From Mesorhizobium sp. M2A.F.Ca.ET.046.03.2.1 (GTDB lineage Bacteria; Pseudomonadota; Alphaproteobacteria; Rhizobiales; Rhizobiaceae), in the NCBI RefSeq assembly GCF_003952425.1, contig NZ_CP034449.1, forward strand, positions 6,064,001 to 6,128,000: DNA of 64,000 bases. The letters are read 5' to 3'. Position 1 is the first letter of the stretch. Every line of letters begins with the position of its first letter. Below the pieces are notes generated by a model, which saw only the letters and a program-made list of their open reading frames with translations, did no database searches and was not told where the DNA came from. Below, in pieces: positions 28,584 to 37,521 of this stretch. The position numbers and the translations under genes are program-made.

Positions 28584-29759
28584 CTAGAGAATCTTGCGCA
28601 CCAGCCTGACCAGGACCAGAAGCATGTAGGCGGCGAAGAAGATCGCCAGCGACCAGCCGAAGCCCGAGGGGCCGAAGGCGTCCATGCCGATGCCGATCGC
28701 CTGCGGACCGATCACCATGCCGACGCCATAGCACAGCACGAAGGCCGCGTTGGCGGATGCCAGCTCATGGCCGGAAAGCTGCGAGCCGAGATGGGCAAGG
28801 CCGATCGTGTACATGGCCGCGACGACACCGCCCCAGACAAACAGAAGGGCGGCCATAAGATGCCAGTTCTGCGCGAAGAAGGGCATGAAGACGGTGCCGA
28901 TCAGGCCGACGGTGGCGCAGCCCAGAAGCAGATGGCGCCGGTCCGAGACACGGTCGCTGATCATGCCGATCGGGATCTGCAGAAGCACGTTGCCGAGCCC
29001 GATCATCGTCAGCAGAAGTGCAGCGTCGGCCTCGGAATAGCCGATCCGGCTGCCATAGACGGGGAAGAGCGAGAAACCGCCGGTCTCGACCGCGCCGAAG
29101 ACAAGCACAGCGAAGGTCGCCGTCGGCACCAGCCAGACGTAGCGCAGGAAATGGCTGGTCTCGCTCTCGGCGACGATGGTCGGGCTCTCGTTGCGGGCCG
29201 CCAACACTGGAATCGCGGCAAGCGTGACCAGCGCTATGGTGACGCCGAATGGCAGGAAGCCCGAACTGCCGAGATGGGCGAACAGCCAGGGTCCGGCGGC
29301 AAAGCCGAGCGACAAAACGGTGGCGTAGATGCCAAGCACAAGGCCGCGGCGGTTCGGCGGCGCGGAGGTGCTGATCCAGAATTCCGACAGGATGAACAGC
29401 ACCGTCAGCGAGATATGCAAGGCGACGCGGAGCGGGAACCACATCCAGAAATCCGGCGCGAAGTGAAAGCCGACGAACGCGAGCGCGCCGATGGCGATCA
29501 TCAACAGCATGGTCCAGGCGACGCCGAGCCGCATGGCAAGCGGCGTGGCCAGAGGCGCGCCGGCGATCGAGGCGAGGCCGGCGACGGCCGTGTTGAGGCC
29601 GATCATCGATGCGGAGTGGCCGCGGCTTTCCAGAATGACGCTGAGCAGCGGCATGCCGAGGCCGATGGCGATGCCGACGACGCTGATCGAGGAGATAGCC
29701 GCGACCATCGGCAGCCAGTGTACGCGTTCGTCGCCCTGTTGTTGGGTATCGACCGTCAT
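28584..29759 (-). CDS. MFS transporter
   Basis: 391 residues with 12 hydrophobic helices. The loop between helices 2 and 3 reads TPLATPLAMRLGVAW and that between helices 8 and 9 GMISDRVSDRRHLL, both major-facilitator signatures. It resembles the YcaD-type family of putative multidrug or sugar-like exporters; substrate unknown. It lies 20 bases downstream of the NUDIX gene on the same strand. Confidence 0.88.
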   Translation of the reverse strand: MTVDTQQQGDERVHWLPMVAAISSISVVGIAIGLGMPLLSVILESRGHSASMIGLNTAVAGLASIAGAPLATPLAMRLGVAWTMLLMIAIGALAFVGFHFAPDFWMWFPLRVALHISLTVLFILSEFWISTSAPPNRRGLVLGIYATVLSLGFAAGPWLFAHLGSSGFLPFGVTIALVTLAAIPVLAARNESPTIVAESETSHFLRYVWLVPTATFAVLVFGAVETGGFSLFPVYGSRIGYSEADAALLLTMIGLGNVLLQIPIGMISDRVSDRRHLLLGCATVGLIGTVFMPFFAQNWHLMAALLFVWGGVVAAMYTIGLAHLGSQLSGHELASANAAFVLCYGVGMVIGPQAIGIGMDAFGPSGFGWSLAIFFAAYMLLVLVRLVRKIL

Positions 29760-29779
29760 GGGACCAAAATGCTCTGCTT

Positions 29780-30520
29780 CTAAAGGACTTCGCGGACGAA
29801 GCGGTTGCGGACGAGCCGGAAGAACGGCACGGCGCCGCCCGGCCGCAGCAAGGGATCCTCTGCAAGCCGACCTTCCAGTTCTTCCAGGATCATGCCGGTG
29901 ATGTCCGGGATGTCGGCCTTGCGGGCATCGGCAAGCGGCAGCCAGACGAGTTCCTCCAGCTCGTTGGTCGGGCCGCCGCCGGGCAATTCCACGGCAACGT
30001 CGTGGCGCCAGGCGCTGAAGAAGCGCGTGTCGAAACGGCGCACGCGATTGGGCGGGGTGATGGCGCGGGCGACGAAGCGGAGCACGTCCAGCGACGGGAT
30101 GACGCCATGTTCGGCGAAACCCTGCCAGTCGCGCTTCGCGGTCGAGAAGGCGCCCTTGCGGCCGATCAGCAGGCCGGCTTCCTCATAGGTCTCGCGAATC
30201 GCCGACAGGGCGATTGCTTGCGCCCGCGCCGCGCTGGCGCGGCCGGGGCCGGCGACCAGCTTTTTCTCTTCTTCGCCGCGCAGAGGCGCGCCGACGGCAA
30301 TGCGGCTGTCCGCGGGATCGGTGCGGCCGCCGGGAAAGACGTATTTTCCGGGCATGAAGGCATGCCTGGCGTGGCGCCTGCCCATCAGCACCAGGACATC
30401 CTTGCCCTGGCGATCGAGCAGAATAAGCGTCGCGGCATCACGCGGACGCAACGCCCGGCCGCTGCGCACGGCCAGGCCCTTATCGAGCTTGTCGACATCC
30501 GCCTTGGTCATTCCTTCCAT
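29780..30520 (-). CDS. NUDIX hydrolase
   Basis: 246 residues. AATLILLDRQGKDVLVLMGRR opens the NUDIX fold, FPGGRTDPADS begins the box and ALSAIRETYEEAGLLIG supplies the REx2EEAG part after an insertion of about 40 residues, as in the NUDT7/NUDT19-like coenzyme A or nucleoside diphosphate hydrolases. The exact substrate cannot be told. An alternative ATG lies at 30511. Likely operonic with the MFS gene. Confidence 0.85.
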   Translation of the reverse strand: MEGMTKADVDKLDKGLAVRSGRALRPRDAATLILLDRQGKDVLVLMGRRHARHAFMPGKYVFPGGRTDPADSRIAVGAPLRGEEEKKLVAGPGRASAARAQAIALSAIRETYEEAGLLIGRKGAFSTAKRDWQGFAEHGVIPSLDVLRFVARAITPPNRVRRFDTRFFSAWRHDVAVELPGGGPTNELEELVWLPLADARKADIPDITGMILEELEGRLAEDPLLRPGGAVPFFRLVRNRFVREVL

Positions 30521-30608
30521 GCGCCCGACCTAGCGGAAACTTCCTTGCTGTGAAAGTGGCTTGCGCGTCGCGGCTTTTGAACCAGGGCGGACAGCGGTGC
30601 GACCTGGC

Positions 30609-31058
30609 TTACGAATGGCTCTCGAATTCATCCTTCTCGCCGCCGAAGCCGTGCATATAAAGCGCCCATTGCAGGCCGATGACGGCGCCCTTGACCGGTT
30701 GCAAAAGTGCGAGCGCGAGAATGATGGTCAGCGGCACCCAGATCAGCGCGTGCTGTAAGTTTGACAGCGTGGTGGTCGCCTCCACTGCCATGAACGAGCC
30801 AACCACGATGTGGCCGACAATGACAATGACCAGATAGGCAGGCAGGTCGTCCGCGCGATGGTGATGGATCTCCTCGCCACAGACGCTGCACGTGTCGACG
30901 GTCTTGGTGAAGGCGTAAAACAGCTTGCCTTCGCCGCAACGCGGGCAACGGCCGAGAAGGCCGCGCTTGATCGCCGTCCACAGCGGACGGGCGACACGGC
31001 CAGAGTGATGCTCGCCACCAAAAACCTGTTCTTCCACATGCGAATCGCCTGGCATCAT
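30609..31058 (-). CDS. DUF983 domain-containing membrane protein
   Basis: 149 residues. The N-terminal part has a zinc-ribbon-like pair, GRCPRCGEGKLF and DTCSVCGEEIHHHRADDLPAYL, then two membrane helices (VIVIVGHIVVGSFMAV and LIWVPLTIILALALLQP). This is the DUF983 signature; function unknown. Its ATG overlaps the rnr stop by four bases, a conserved coupling in Rhizobiales. Confidence 0.93.
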   Translation of the reverse strand: MMPGDSHVEEQVFGGEHHSGRVARPLWTAIKRGLLGRCPRCGEGKLFYAFTKTVDTCSVCGEEIHHHRADDLPAYLVIVIVGHIVVGSFMAVEATTTLSNLQHALIWVPLTIILALALLQPVKGAVIGLQWALYMHGFGGEKDEFESHS

Positions 31059-33361
31059 CTTCTCCTGCCGCGCGGACCGACGCGCGGTTGCGACGCGCGG
31101 GCGCGGCCCTTGGCCTTGTGGAACGACCGCCTCGAGCCGGGCAGGGGCTTCGGGTCGGTCAGCATCTCGAAACGCATCGCACCGGCCATCGGCGCGACTT
31201 CGACCAGCCGAACTTCGACGCGGTCGGCAAGCTGATAGCCTTTGCCGGTGCGTTCGCCGAACAGCGATCGGGCGGTTTCGTCATAGATATAGTAGTCGCC
31301 GCCCAGAGTTGACACCGGAATAAAGCCGTCGGCGCCATACTGCGGCAATTGGACAAACAGCCCCGCCTTGGTGACGCCGGAGATGCGCGCGTCGAACGTG
31401 TCGTTGACGCGCTCGGCGAGATAGGCGGCGATCAGCCGGTCGACCGTATCGCGCTCGGCGGCCATGGCGCGGCGTTCCGTGGCCGAGATCAGCGCGGCGA
31501 CCTCTTCCAGCCGGTCCGCCTCCTGCTGCGTCAGCCCGCCAGGCCCAAGTCCAAGCGCCGAGATAAGCCCCCGGTGGACGATCAGATCGGCATAGCGGCG
31601 GATCGGCGAGGTGAAATGCGCGTAGCGACGGAGGTTGAGGCCGAAATGGCCGATGTTCTTCGGCGAGTACTCCGCCTGGCTCTGCGAGCGCAGCACCACT
31701 TCGTTGACCAGCGCCTCGTTGTCGGCACCGCGCACCCGCTCCAGAATGCCGTTGAACTGGCTGGGCCGCATCTGCGCGCCGCGCGCCAGAGACAGGCTGA
31801 GCGTTTGCAGGAACTCACGCAGCGATTCCTGCTTGGCGAGCGACGGCGCGTCATGGATGCGGTAGACGAGGGGCTCTTTCTTGCCCTCCAGGGTCTCGGC
31901 GGCCGCGACATTGGCCTGGATCATGAACTCCTCGATGAGCTTATGCGCGTCGAGACGCTCCGGCACGACGACCCGGTCGACGGTGCCGTCCGGCTTCAGC
32001 AGGATCTTGCGTTCCGGCAGGTCGAGCTCCAGCGGCTGGCGGGCGTCGCGGCCGCGCTTCAGCACGGCATAGGCATCCCAGAGCGGCTTCAGGACGCTGT
32101 CGAGGAGCGGCCGGGTCTTGTCGTCGGGCACGCCGTCGATCGCGGCTTGCGCCTGCGGGTAGGCGAGCTTGGCCGCCGACTTCATCATCACACGGTGGAA
32201 GGAATGGCGCAGCTTTCGGCCTTCCGAGGAGAAGGTGATGCGCACCGCGATGGCCGGCCGGTCCTCGCCTTCGCGCAGCGAGCAGAGGTCGTTGGAGATG
32301 CGTTCGGGCAGCATCGGCACGACCCGGTCCGGGAAATAGACCGAATTGCCGCGCTTCAAGGCTTCGCGGTCGAGCGGCTTTCCATAGCGCACATAGGCCG
32401 CGACATCGGCGATCGCCACGGTGACGACGACCCCGCCGGGATTCTTCTCGTCCGTGTCGGGCGTGGCGAAGACAGCATCGTCATGGTCCTTGGCGTCGGC
32501 CGGATCGATGGTCACCAACGGCAGGTCGCGCCAATCCTCGCGGTGATCGAGCGTCGCTGGTTTCACCGCTTCGGCCTCGGCAATCACATCCGCCGGAAAG
32601 ACATGGGGGATGTCGTGGGCATGGATGGCGATCATCGAGACCGCCTTTTCGCTGCTCAAGGATCCCAGCACCGCCAGCACTTTTGCCCTGGGCAGCCCGT
32701 AACGTGATGCCCGCGCCGGCTCGACCTCGACGAGATCGCCGTTCCGGGCGCCGTTCTGGAATTCCTTGTCGACGATCAGCTCCGGCTGGCGGCGTTCGAC
32801 GGGCTCGATGCGGAACGTGCCGTCCTTCAGCACGCGGAAGACGCCGAGCACCGCGTCGCTGCGCTTCTCGAAGATCTTCATCACCCGGCCGGTATAGGCG
32901 GGGCCCGACGGGTCGTCGGTCGGGAAGGTTTTGGCAAGCACACGGTCGCCGATGCCGGGCGCCGGGCCGCCGGCGCCGCGCGAGATGCGGATGGCGATGA
33001 CGGGCGGAGAACCGGCGCCGGTATATTCGCTCGGATTGGCCAGGAGCACGCCGTCTTCGTCTCGGCCGAAAATATCGAGCACGGCGACGTGAGGCACTGC
33101 GCCGGCGCGGGTCAGGCGCTTGCGCTCCTTGTTGAGCAGACCTTCATCCTGGAGATCGCGCAACATGTCCTTCAGCCAGACGCGATCCTCGCCGCGCAGC
33201 GCAAAGGCCTTGGCGATCTCGCGCTTGCCGGAGCGGTCGGGATTTTCGGCGATGTAGCGCAGGATCTCGTCGCGCGAGGGCCGATAGTCGTCCTTGACCT
33301 TGGCCCTCGTGTCGGCGTGGCGCGGATCGCCGTGGCTTCTTCCGGAGATCCTGCGCGCCAC
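31055..33361 (-). CDS. rnr: ribonuclease R
   Basis: 768 residues from GTG 33361. Domains: N-terminal winged helix (DEILRYIAENPDRSGKREIAKAF), cold-shock domains, the RNB catalytic domain with TIDPADAKDHDDAVFA supplying the metal-binding aspartates (about residue 285), NDLCSLREGEDRPA and FTSPIRRYADLIVHR, then an S1 domain and a basic C-terminal tail. It degrades structured RNA 3-prime to 5-prime, including rRNA and defective mRNA. It begins six bases after topA, so topA-rnr-DUF983 form one unit. Confidence 0.96.
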   Translation of the reverse strand: MARRISGRSHGDPRHADTRAKVKDDYRPSRDEILRYIAENPDRSGKREIAKAFALRGEDRVWLKDMLRDLQDEGLLNKERKRLTRAGAVPHVAVLDIFGRDEDGVLLANPSEYTGAGSPPVIAIRISRGAGGPAPGIGDRVLAKTFPTDDPSGPAYTGRVMKIFEKRSDAVLGVFRVLKDGTFRIEPVERRQPELIVDKEFQNGARNGDLVEVEPARASRYGLPRAKVLAVLGSLSSEKAVSMIAIHAHDIPHVFPADVIAEAEAVKPATLDHREDWRDLPLVTIDPADAKDHDDAVFATPDTDEKNPGGVVVTVAIADVAAYVRYGKPLDREALKRGNSVYFPDRVVPMLPERISNDLCSLREGEDRPAIAVRITFSSEGRKLRHSFHRVMMKSAAKLAYPQAQAAIDGVPDDKTRPLLDSVLKPLWDAYAVLKRGRDARQPLELDLPERKILLKPDGTVDRVVVPERLDAHKLIEEFMIQANVAAAETLEGKKEPLVYRIHDAPSLAKQESLREFLQTLSLSLARGAQMRPSQFNGILERVRGADNEALVNEVVLRSQSQAEYSPKNIGHFGLNLRRYAHFTSPIRRYADLIVHRGLISALGLGPGGLTQQEADRLEEVAALISATERRAMAAERDTVDRLIAAYLAERVNDTFDARISGVTKAGLFVQLPQYGADGFIPVSTLGGDYYIYDETARSLFGERTGKGYQLADRVEVRLVEVAPMAGAMRFEMLTDPKPLPGSRRSFHKAKGRARASQPRVGPRGRRR

Positions 33362-33367
33362 GTCCTG

Positions 33368-35935
33368 CTACCCCTTCTTCGCCGCCCTGCGGAAGGGCTT
33401 TTTGCCACCTCCGCCCTTGGCTTCCTTTTCGGCGATCAGGGCGAGCGCCTCTTCCATCGTCACCGATTGCGGGTCCTTGCCCTTGGGCAGCGTCGCATTG
33501 ACCTTGCCGTAATTGACATAGGGCCCGTAGCGGCCGTCGCGTACCGTGATCTTGCCGCCGCCGTCCGGATGGTCGCCAAGCTCTTTCAGCGCCGCCGGCG
33601 TGGCGCCGTTGCGGCCGCCCTTGCCCTTCTGCTGCTTCTCGGCGATCACCGAGACGGCGCGGTTCAGGCCGATCGAGAACACGTCCTCGATGCTCTCCAG
33701 ATTGGCGTAGGTGCCGTCATGCAGCACGAACGGGCCGTAGCGGCCGAGGCCGGCCGAGATCATCTTGCCGGTTTCGGGATGTTTTCCGACGTCGCGCGGC
33801 AGAGCCAGCAGGGCCAGCGCCTTCTCGTGGTCGATCGACTCGGGCGTCCAGCCCTTGGGCAGGCTCGAGCGCTTGGCGTCCTTGCCTTCGCCGCGCTGGA
33901 TATAGGGACCGAAGCGGCCGCTCCTCAGCGTGATTTCCTCGGCCGTGTAAGGATCCTTGCCGAGCAGCCTGACGCCGTCCTCGCCATTGCCGTTCTCGCC
34001 ATTGGGGTTGGCGGCGTCGCCGAGCTGGCGGGTGTAGGAGCACTCCGGATAGTTCGAGCAGCCGACGAAAGCGCCGAACTTGCCGAGCTTCAGCGACAGA
34101 TTTCCGGTGCCGCATTTCGGGCAGATGCGCGGGTTGGAGCCGTCTTCGCGCTCCGGGAAGACAAGCGGCGCGAGCTCTTCGTTGAGCGCATCGAGCACGT
34201 CGGTGACACGCAATTCCTTGATGTCGTCGACGGCGCCGGAGAAATCCTTCCAGAAGTCGCGCAGAACGTCCTTCCAGGCGAGCTTGCCGTCGGAAATCTC
34301 GTCGAGCTTCTCTTCGAGCGAAGCGGTGAAATCATATTCGACGTAACGCTCGAAGAAGCTTTCGAGGAAGGCCGAGAGCAGCCGGCCCTTGGCCTGCGGC
34401 ACCAGCTTGCGCCGGTCGATGGTGACGTAGTCGCGATCCTCGAGCGTCTTCAGGATCGCGGTGTAGGTCGATGGCCGGCCGATGCCGAGCTCCTCCAGCT
34501 TCTTGATCAGCGACGCCTCGGAATAGCGCGGCGGCGGTTCGGTGGTGTGCTGGGTGGCGTTGATCGCCTGGCGGGCAAGTTGCTCGCCGGAGCGGATCTC
34601 GGGCAGGCGGCGGCTCTCCTCGTCCTCCGCGTCCTCGTCCTTCTGGTCGGTATAGGCGGCGATGAAGCCATCGAAGCGGATGACCGAACCGATCGCGCGC
34701 AGCTCGGCGGTGCGAGCGCCGTTGACGGCCTCGATCTCGGCCGTGGTGCGCTCGATCTCGGCCGGCTGCATCTGGCTGGCGATGGCGCGCTTCCAGATCA
34801 GCTCGTAGAGGCGGGCCTGGTCGGCGTCGAGATATTGCCGAACGGAAGCCGGCGTGCGCCGGAAATCGGTCGGGCGGATCGCCTCGTGGGCTTCCTGGGC
34901 GTTCTTGGCCTTGGTGGTGTAGAAACGCGGCTTCTCCGGCAGGTATTTCGCACCGAATTCGCTGACGATGGCGTTGCGGGCGGCCTCGATCGCCTCCGGC
35001 GCCATCTGCACGCCGTCGGTTCGCATATAGGTGATGAGGCCGGCGGTCTCGCCGCCGATATCCATGCCTTCGTAGAGCTTTTGCGCCACTTGCATGGTGC
35101 GCGTCGCCGAGAAGCCGAGCCCGGACGAGGCGGCCTGCTGCAGCGTCGAGGTGGTGAAGGGCGGGCCGGGATTGCGCTTTGTCGGCTTGGCTTCGACCGA
35201 CAATGCCTTGAAGGTCGCGCCTTCCAGCATCGCCTTGATGTCGTCGGCCTGCGCCTTGTTGGCGATATCGAGTTTTTGCAGCTTCTTGCCGGCAAAGGCG
35301 GTGAGCCGCGCCTCGAAACTGTCGTTGCGCGGCGTTTTGAGGATGGCGGCGATCTGCCAGTATTCCTCGCGGATGAAGCGCTCGATCTCGGATTCCCGGT
35401 CGCAGACCAGGCGAAGCGCCACCGACTGCACGCGGCCGGCGGAACGGGCGCCCGGCAGCTTGCGCCACAGCACCGGCGACAGCGTGAAGCCGACCAGATA
35501 GTCCAGCGCGCGGCGGGCCAGATAGGCGTCGACCAGCGGCGCATCGATCTGGCGCGGATTGGCCATCGCGTCGAGCACCGAGGCCTTGGTGATGGCGTTG
35601 AAGACGACGCGGCTGACCGGTTTGTCCTTCAGCGCGCGCTTCTGCTTCAGGACTTCCAGCACATGCCATGAAATCGCCTCGCCCTCGCGATCCGGGTCGG
35701 TGGCGAGGATCAGGCCGTCAGCATCCTTGACCGCCTTGGCGATGTCGGCGAGGCGCTTGCCGGACGCCGTGTCGACCGACCAGGACATGGCAAAGTCCTC
35801 GTCCGGGCGCACCGAGCCGTCCTTGGCCGGCAGATCGCGGACATGGCCGAACGAGGCCAGAACCTTATAGTTCTTGCCGAGATATTTGTTGATTGTCTTC
35901 GCCTTGGCCGGCGATTCGACGACGACGACGTCCAT
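33368..35935 (-). CDS. topA: DNA topoisomerase I
   Basis: 855 residues, type IA. TOPRIM starts at MDVVVVESPAKAKTINKYLG and has ATDPDREGEAISWH; the active tyrosine is in GLITYMRTDG (about residue 304). One four-cysteine zinc motif is visible (CPKCGTGNL ... GCSNYPEC, about 605-632), followed by the alphaproteobacterial C-terminal repeats (GRYGPYV, GRFGPYIQRGEG) and a Lys-rich end. It relaxes negative supercoils. Fewer zinc motifs than E. coli TopA is normal for this class. Confidence 0.96.
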   Translation of the reverse strand: MDVVVVESPAKAKTINKYLGKNYKVLASFGHVRDLPAKDGSVRPDEDFAMSWSVDTASGKRLADIAKAVKDADGLILATDPDREGEAISWHVLEVLKQKRALKDKPVSRVVFNAITKASVLDAMANPRQIDAPLVDAYLARRALDYLVGFTLSPVLWRKLPGARSAGRVQSVALRLVCDRESEIERFIREEYWQIAAILKTPRNDSFEARLTAFAGKKLQKLDIANKAQADDIKAMLEGATFKALSVEAKPTKRNPGPPFTTSTLQQAASSGLGFSATRTMQVAQKLYEGMDIGGETAGLITYMRTDGVQMAPEAIEAARNAIVSEFGAKYLPEKPRFYTTKAKNAQEAHEAIRPTDFRRTPASVRQYLDADQARLYELIWKRAIASQMQPAEIERTTAEIEAVNGARTAELRAIGSVIRFDGFIAAYTDQKDEDAEDEESRRLPEIRSGEQLARQAINATQHTTEPPPRYSEASLIKKLEELGIGRPSTYTAILKTLEDRDYVTIDRRKLVPQAKGRLLSAFLESFFERYVEYDFTASLEEKLDEISDGKLAWKDVLRDFWKDFSGAVDDIKELRVTDVLDALNEELAPLVFPEREDGSNPRICPKCGTGNLSLKLGKFGAFVGCSNYPECSYTRQLGDAANPNGENGNGEDGVRLLGKDPYTAEEITLRSGRFGPYIQRGEGKDAKRSSLPKGWTPESIDHEKALALLALPRDVGKHPETGKMISAGLGRYGPFVLHDGTYANLESIEDVFSIGLNRAVSVIAEKQQKGKGGRNGATPAALKELGDHPDGGGKITVRDGRYGPYVNYGKVNATLPKGKDPQSVTMEEALALIAEKEAKGGGGKKPFRRAAKKG

Positions 35936-36073
35936 GAGGTCTCTTTAATCAGCTGTGAGGTGGCGGAAGAACTCCGCGATGCACGACGAAATCCCACTCT
36001 TTCGTCGCTCACATGGCCGTGCTTTTGCAATCGGTCAAGGGGAAGCGGCCAATTTGGAAAGTGGCCGCCGACG

Positions 36074-36092
36074 ATACACTCTTAGAGTGTAT
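36074..36092. promoter_or_regulatory. perfect 8-bp inverted repeat upstream of topA
   Basis: ATACACTC-TTA-GAGTGTAT at 36074-36092 is a perfect dyad in the 277-base gap between divergent-facing topA and convergent material, about 140 bases upstream of the topA start. It could be an operator or a small hairpin. Nothing else in this gap looks like a gene. Confidence 0.4.
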
Positions 36093-36212
36093 GGCAAAGA
36101 TCACTTTTTTGGCGATGGAGGCGTGCGCGCCCCGAACCGGCGACGACCGGCGGAAAGATGACTGGCTGCCGGATCAAGGAACCCGGCAGCCGGATCGCTC
36201 AATGAGGCGAGC

Positions 36213-36587
36213 TCAATCTGCCTTCACGACGTGCCAGGCTCCGGCGACGCCTTCGCCGTTCATGTCGCCGGCCTTCTTGTCCTTGACGAAGGTGTAGACC
36301 GGCTTGCCGTCATAGGCCCACATATGGGTGCCGTCGGTGCGCTTGACGACAGACCATTCGCCTTCGGTCTTCGTGCTCGCCTTGGCTTTCAGCGGCGGCC
36401 AGTTGGCGGCGCATTTGTCATAGCAGTTGGACTTGCCCTTCTCGTCCTTGTCGAAAGTGTAGAGGGTCATGCCCTTGGCGTCGGTGTAGATCTTGGTGCC
36501 GCCCACTTCGGCTTCCTTCCAGGCCTCGGCGGCCTGGGACGCGGCGGTGCCGAGAAGGGCGGCAAACCCGAGTGCGATCATTTTCAT
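36213..36587 (-). CDS. exported COG4315-type protein with two YxFxxD-like repeats
   Basis: 124 residues; ATG 36587 follows GGGAGA. A signal peptide (KMIALGFAALLGTAASQA) is followed by two copies of the domain: TLYTFDKDEKGKSNC with CYDKCAANWPPL, and PVYTFVKDKKAGDMNG. This Y-x-[FWY]-x-x-D family is annotated as a putative lipoprotein, though the lipobox cysteine is absent here, so it is probably soluble in the periplasm. Function unknown. A 385-codon in-frame extension upstream is an artefact antisense to ccdA. Confidence 0.88.
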   Translation of the reverse strand: MKMIALGFAALLGTAASQAAEAWKEAEVGGTKIYTDAKGMTLYTFDKDEKGKSNCYDKCAANWPPLKAKASTKTEGEWSVVKRTDGTHMWAYDGKPVYTFVKDKKAGDMNGEGVAGAWHVVKAD

Positions 36588-36752
36588 GATAAATCTCCCT
36601 GAACAAGCGCGCGGCAGTCGCGCGCTCATTCGGTCAACGCGTTGTGGAGCCCGTTTCTTCCTTTGGCGAAGCGGCGACTTGCCACACAATGGTGATTGGC
36701 AGGCGCACGCCCGCATCGCTATATCGACGCCAGCACAATCGGGACTCATGGA

Positions 36753-37499
36753 ATGGCACTGGACATCGGCTATGTCAGCGCGGTCGGGGCGGGAGCGATC
36801 TCGTTCCTGTCGCCTTGCGTGCTGCCGCTGGTGCCGCCCTATCTCTGTTACATGGCCGGCGTGTCGGTCGACGATTTCCGCGGCAATCATGCCATGACGG
36901 CGCGGGAAGGCACGCGTGGCGCGCTGCTCTATGCCTCGCTTGCTTTCGTGCTCGGCTTCTCCACGGTGTTCGTCGCGCTGGGCGCCGGCGCCTCGACCAT
37001 CGGCAGGCTGCTGCGGGTCTGGCAGGAGCCGCTGGCGATGGCGGCTGGCGCACTCATCATCATCATGGGACTGAATTTTCTGGGCATATTGCGCATTCCG
37101 CTGCTGTCGCGCGAGGCGCGCTTCCAGTCGCAGGGCAAGCCCGCAAACATGGTCGCCGCCTATGTCATGGGTCTGGCCTTCGCCTTTGGCTGGACGCCCT
37201 GCATCGGGCCGGTGCTGGGGCCGATCCTGACCTTGGCCGGCGGGCGCGAGACGGTCGGCGAGGGCGCGCTGCTGCTCGCCGCCTATTCGCTCGGGCTGGG
37301 CATCCCGTTCCTGATCGCGGCGCTGTTTTCCGGTGCGTTCATGCGCTTCCTCGGCAAATTCCGCGTCCATCTCGGCCGCGTCGAGAAGGGCATCGGCGCG
37401 CTGCTGGTCGTCGCCGGCGTATTTTTCCTCACGGGCGGCGTGCAGAGTGCGTCCTACTGGCTGCTGGAGAATTTCCCGGTGCTGGGGCGACTGGGGTAG
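36753..37499 (+). CDS. ccdA: cytochrome c biogenesis protein CcdA
   Basis: 248 residues from ATG 36753. Six membrane helices with the two redox cysteines in FLSPCVLPLVPPYLCYMAG (first helix) and FGWTPCIGPVLGPIL (fourth helix), the CcdA/DsbD-beta signature. It carries electrons from cytoplasmic thioredoxin to periplasmic thiol-disulfide proteins, typically for cytochrome c maturation. It is divergent from the YxFxxD protein gene across about 165 bases. Confidence 0.93.
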   Translation: MALDIGYVSAVGAGAISFLSPCVLPLVPPYLCYMAGVSVDDFRGNHAMTAREGTRGALLYASLAFVLGFSTVFVALGAGASTIGRLLRVWQEPLAMAAGALIIIMGLNFLGILRIPLLSREARFQSQGKPANMVAAYVMGLAFAFGWTPCIGPVLGPILTLAGGRETVGEGALLLAAYSLGLGIPFLIAALFSGAFMRFLGKFRVHLGRVEKGIGALLVVAGVFFLTGGVQSASYWLLENFPVLGRLG

Positions 37500-37521
37500 G
37501 CTGCCATTTTATGCGCGACGA

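Noticed and set aside
33089..35671. 860-codon plus-strand frame opposite topA
   Set aside because: Antisense shadow of topA; TopA active-site and zinc motifs are on the minus strand.
35955..36297. Small ORFs upstream of topA
   Set aside because: No ribosome site, no domain, and they run into the YxFxxD gene on the opposite strand.
36588..37370. In-frame upstream extension of the YxFxxD protein to 385 codons
   Set aside because: It would remove the signal peptide from the N-terminus and is antisense to ccdA; the ATG at 36587 has its own ribosome site.
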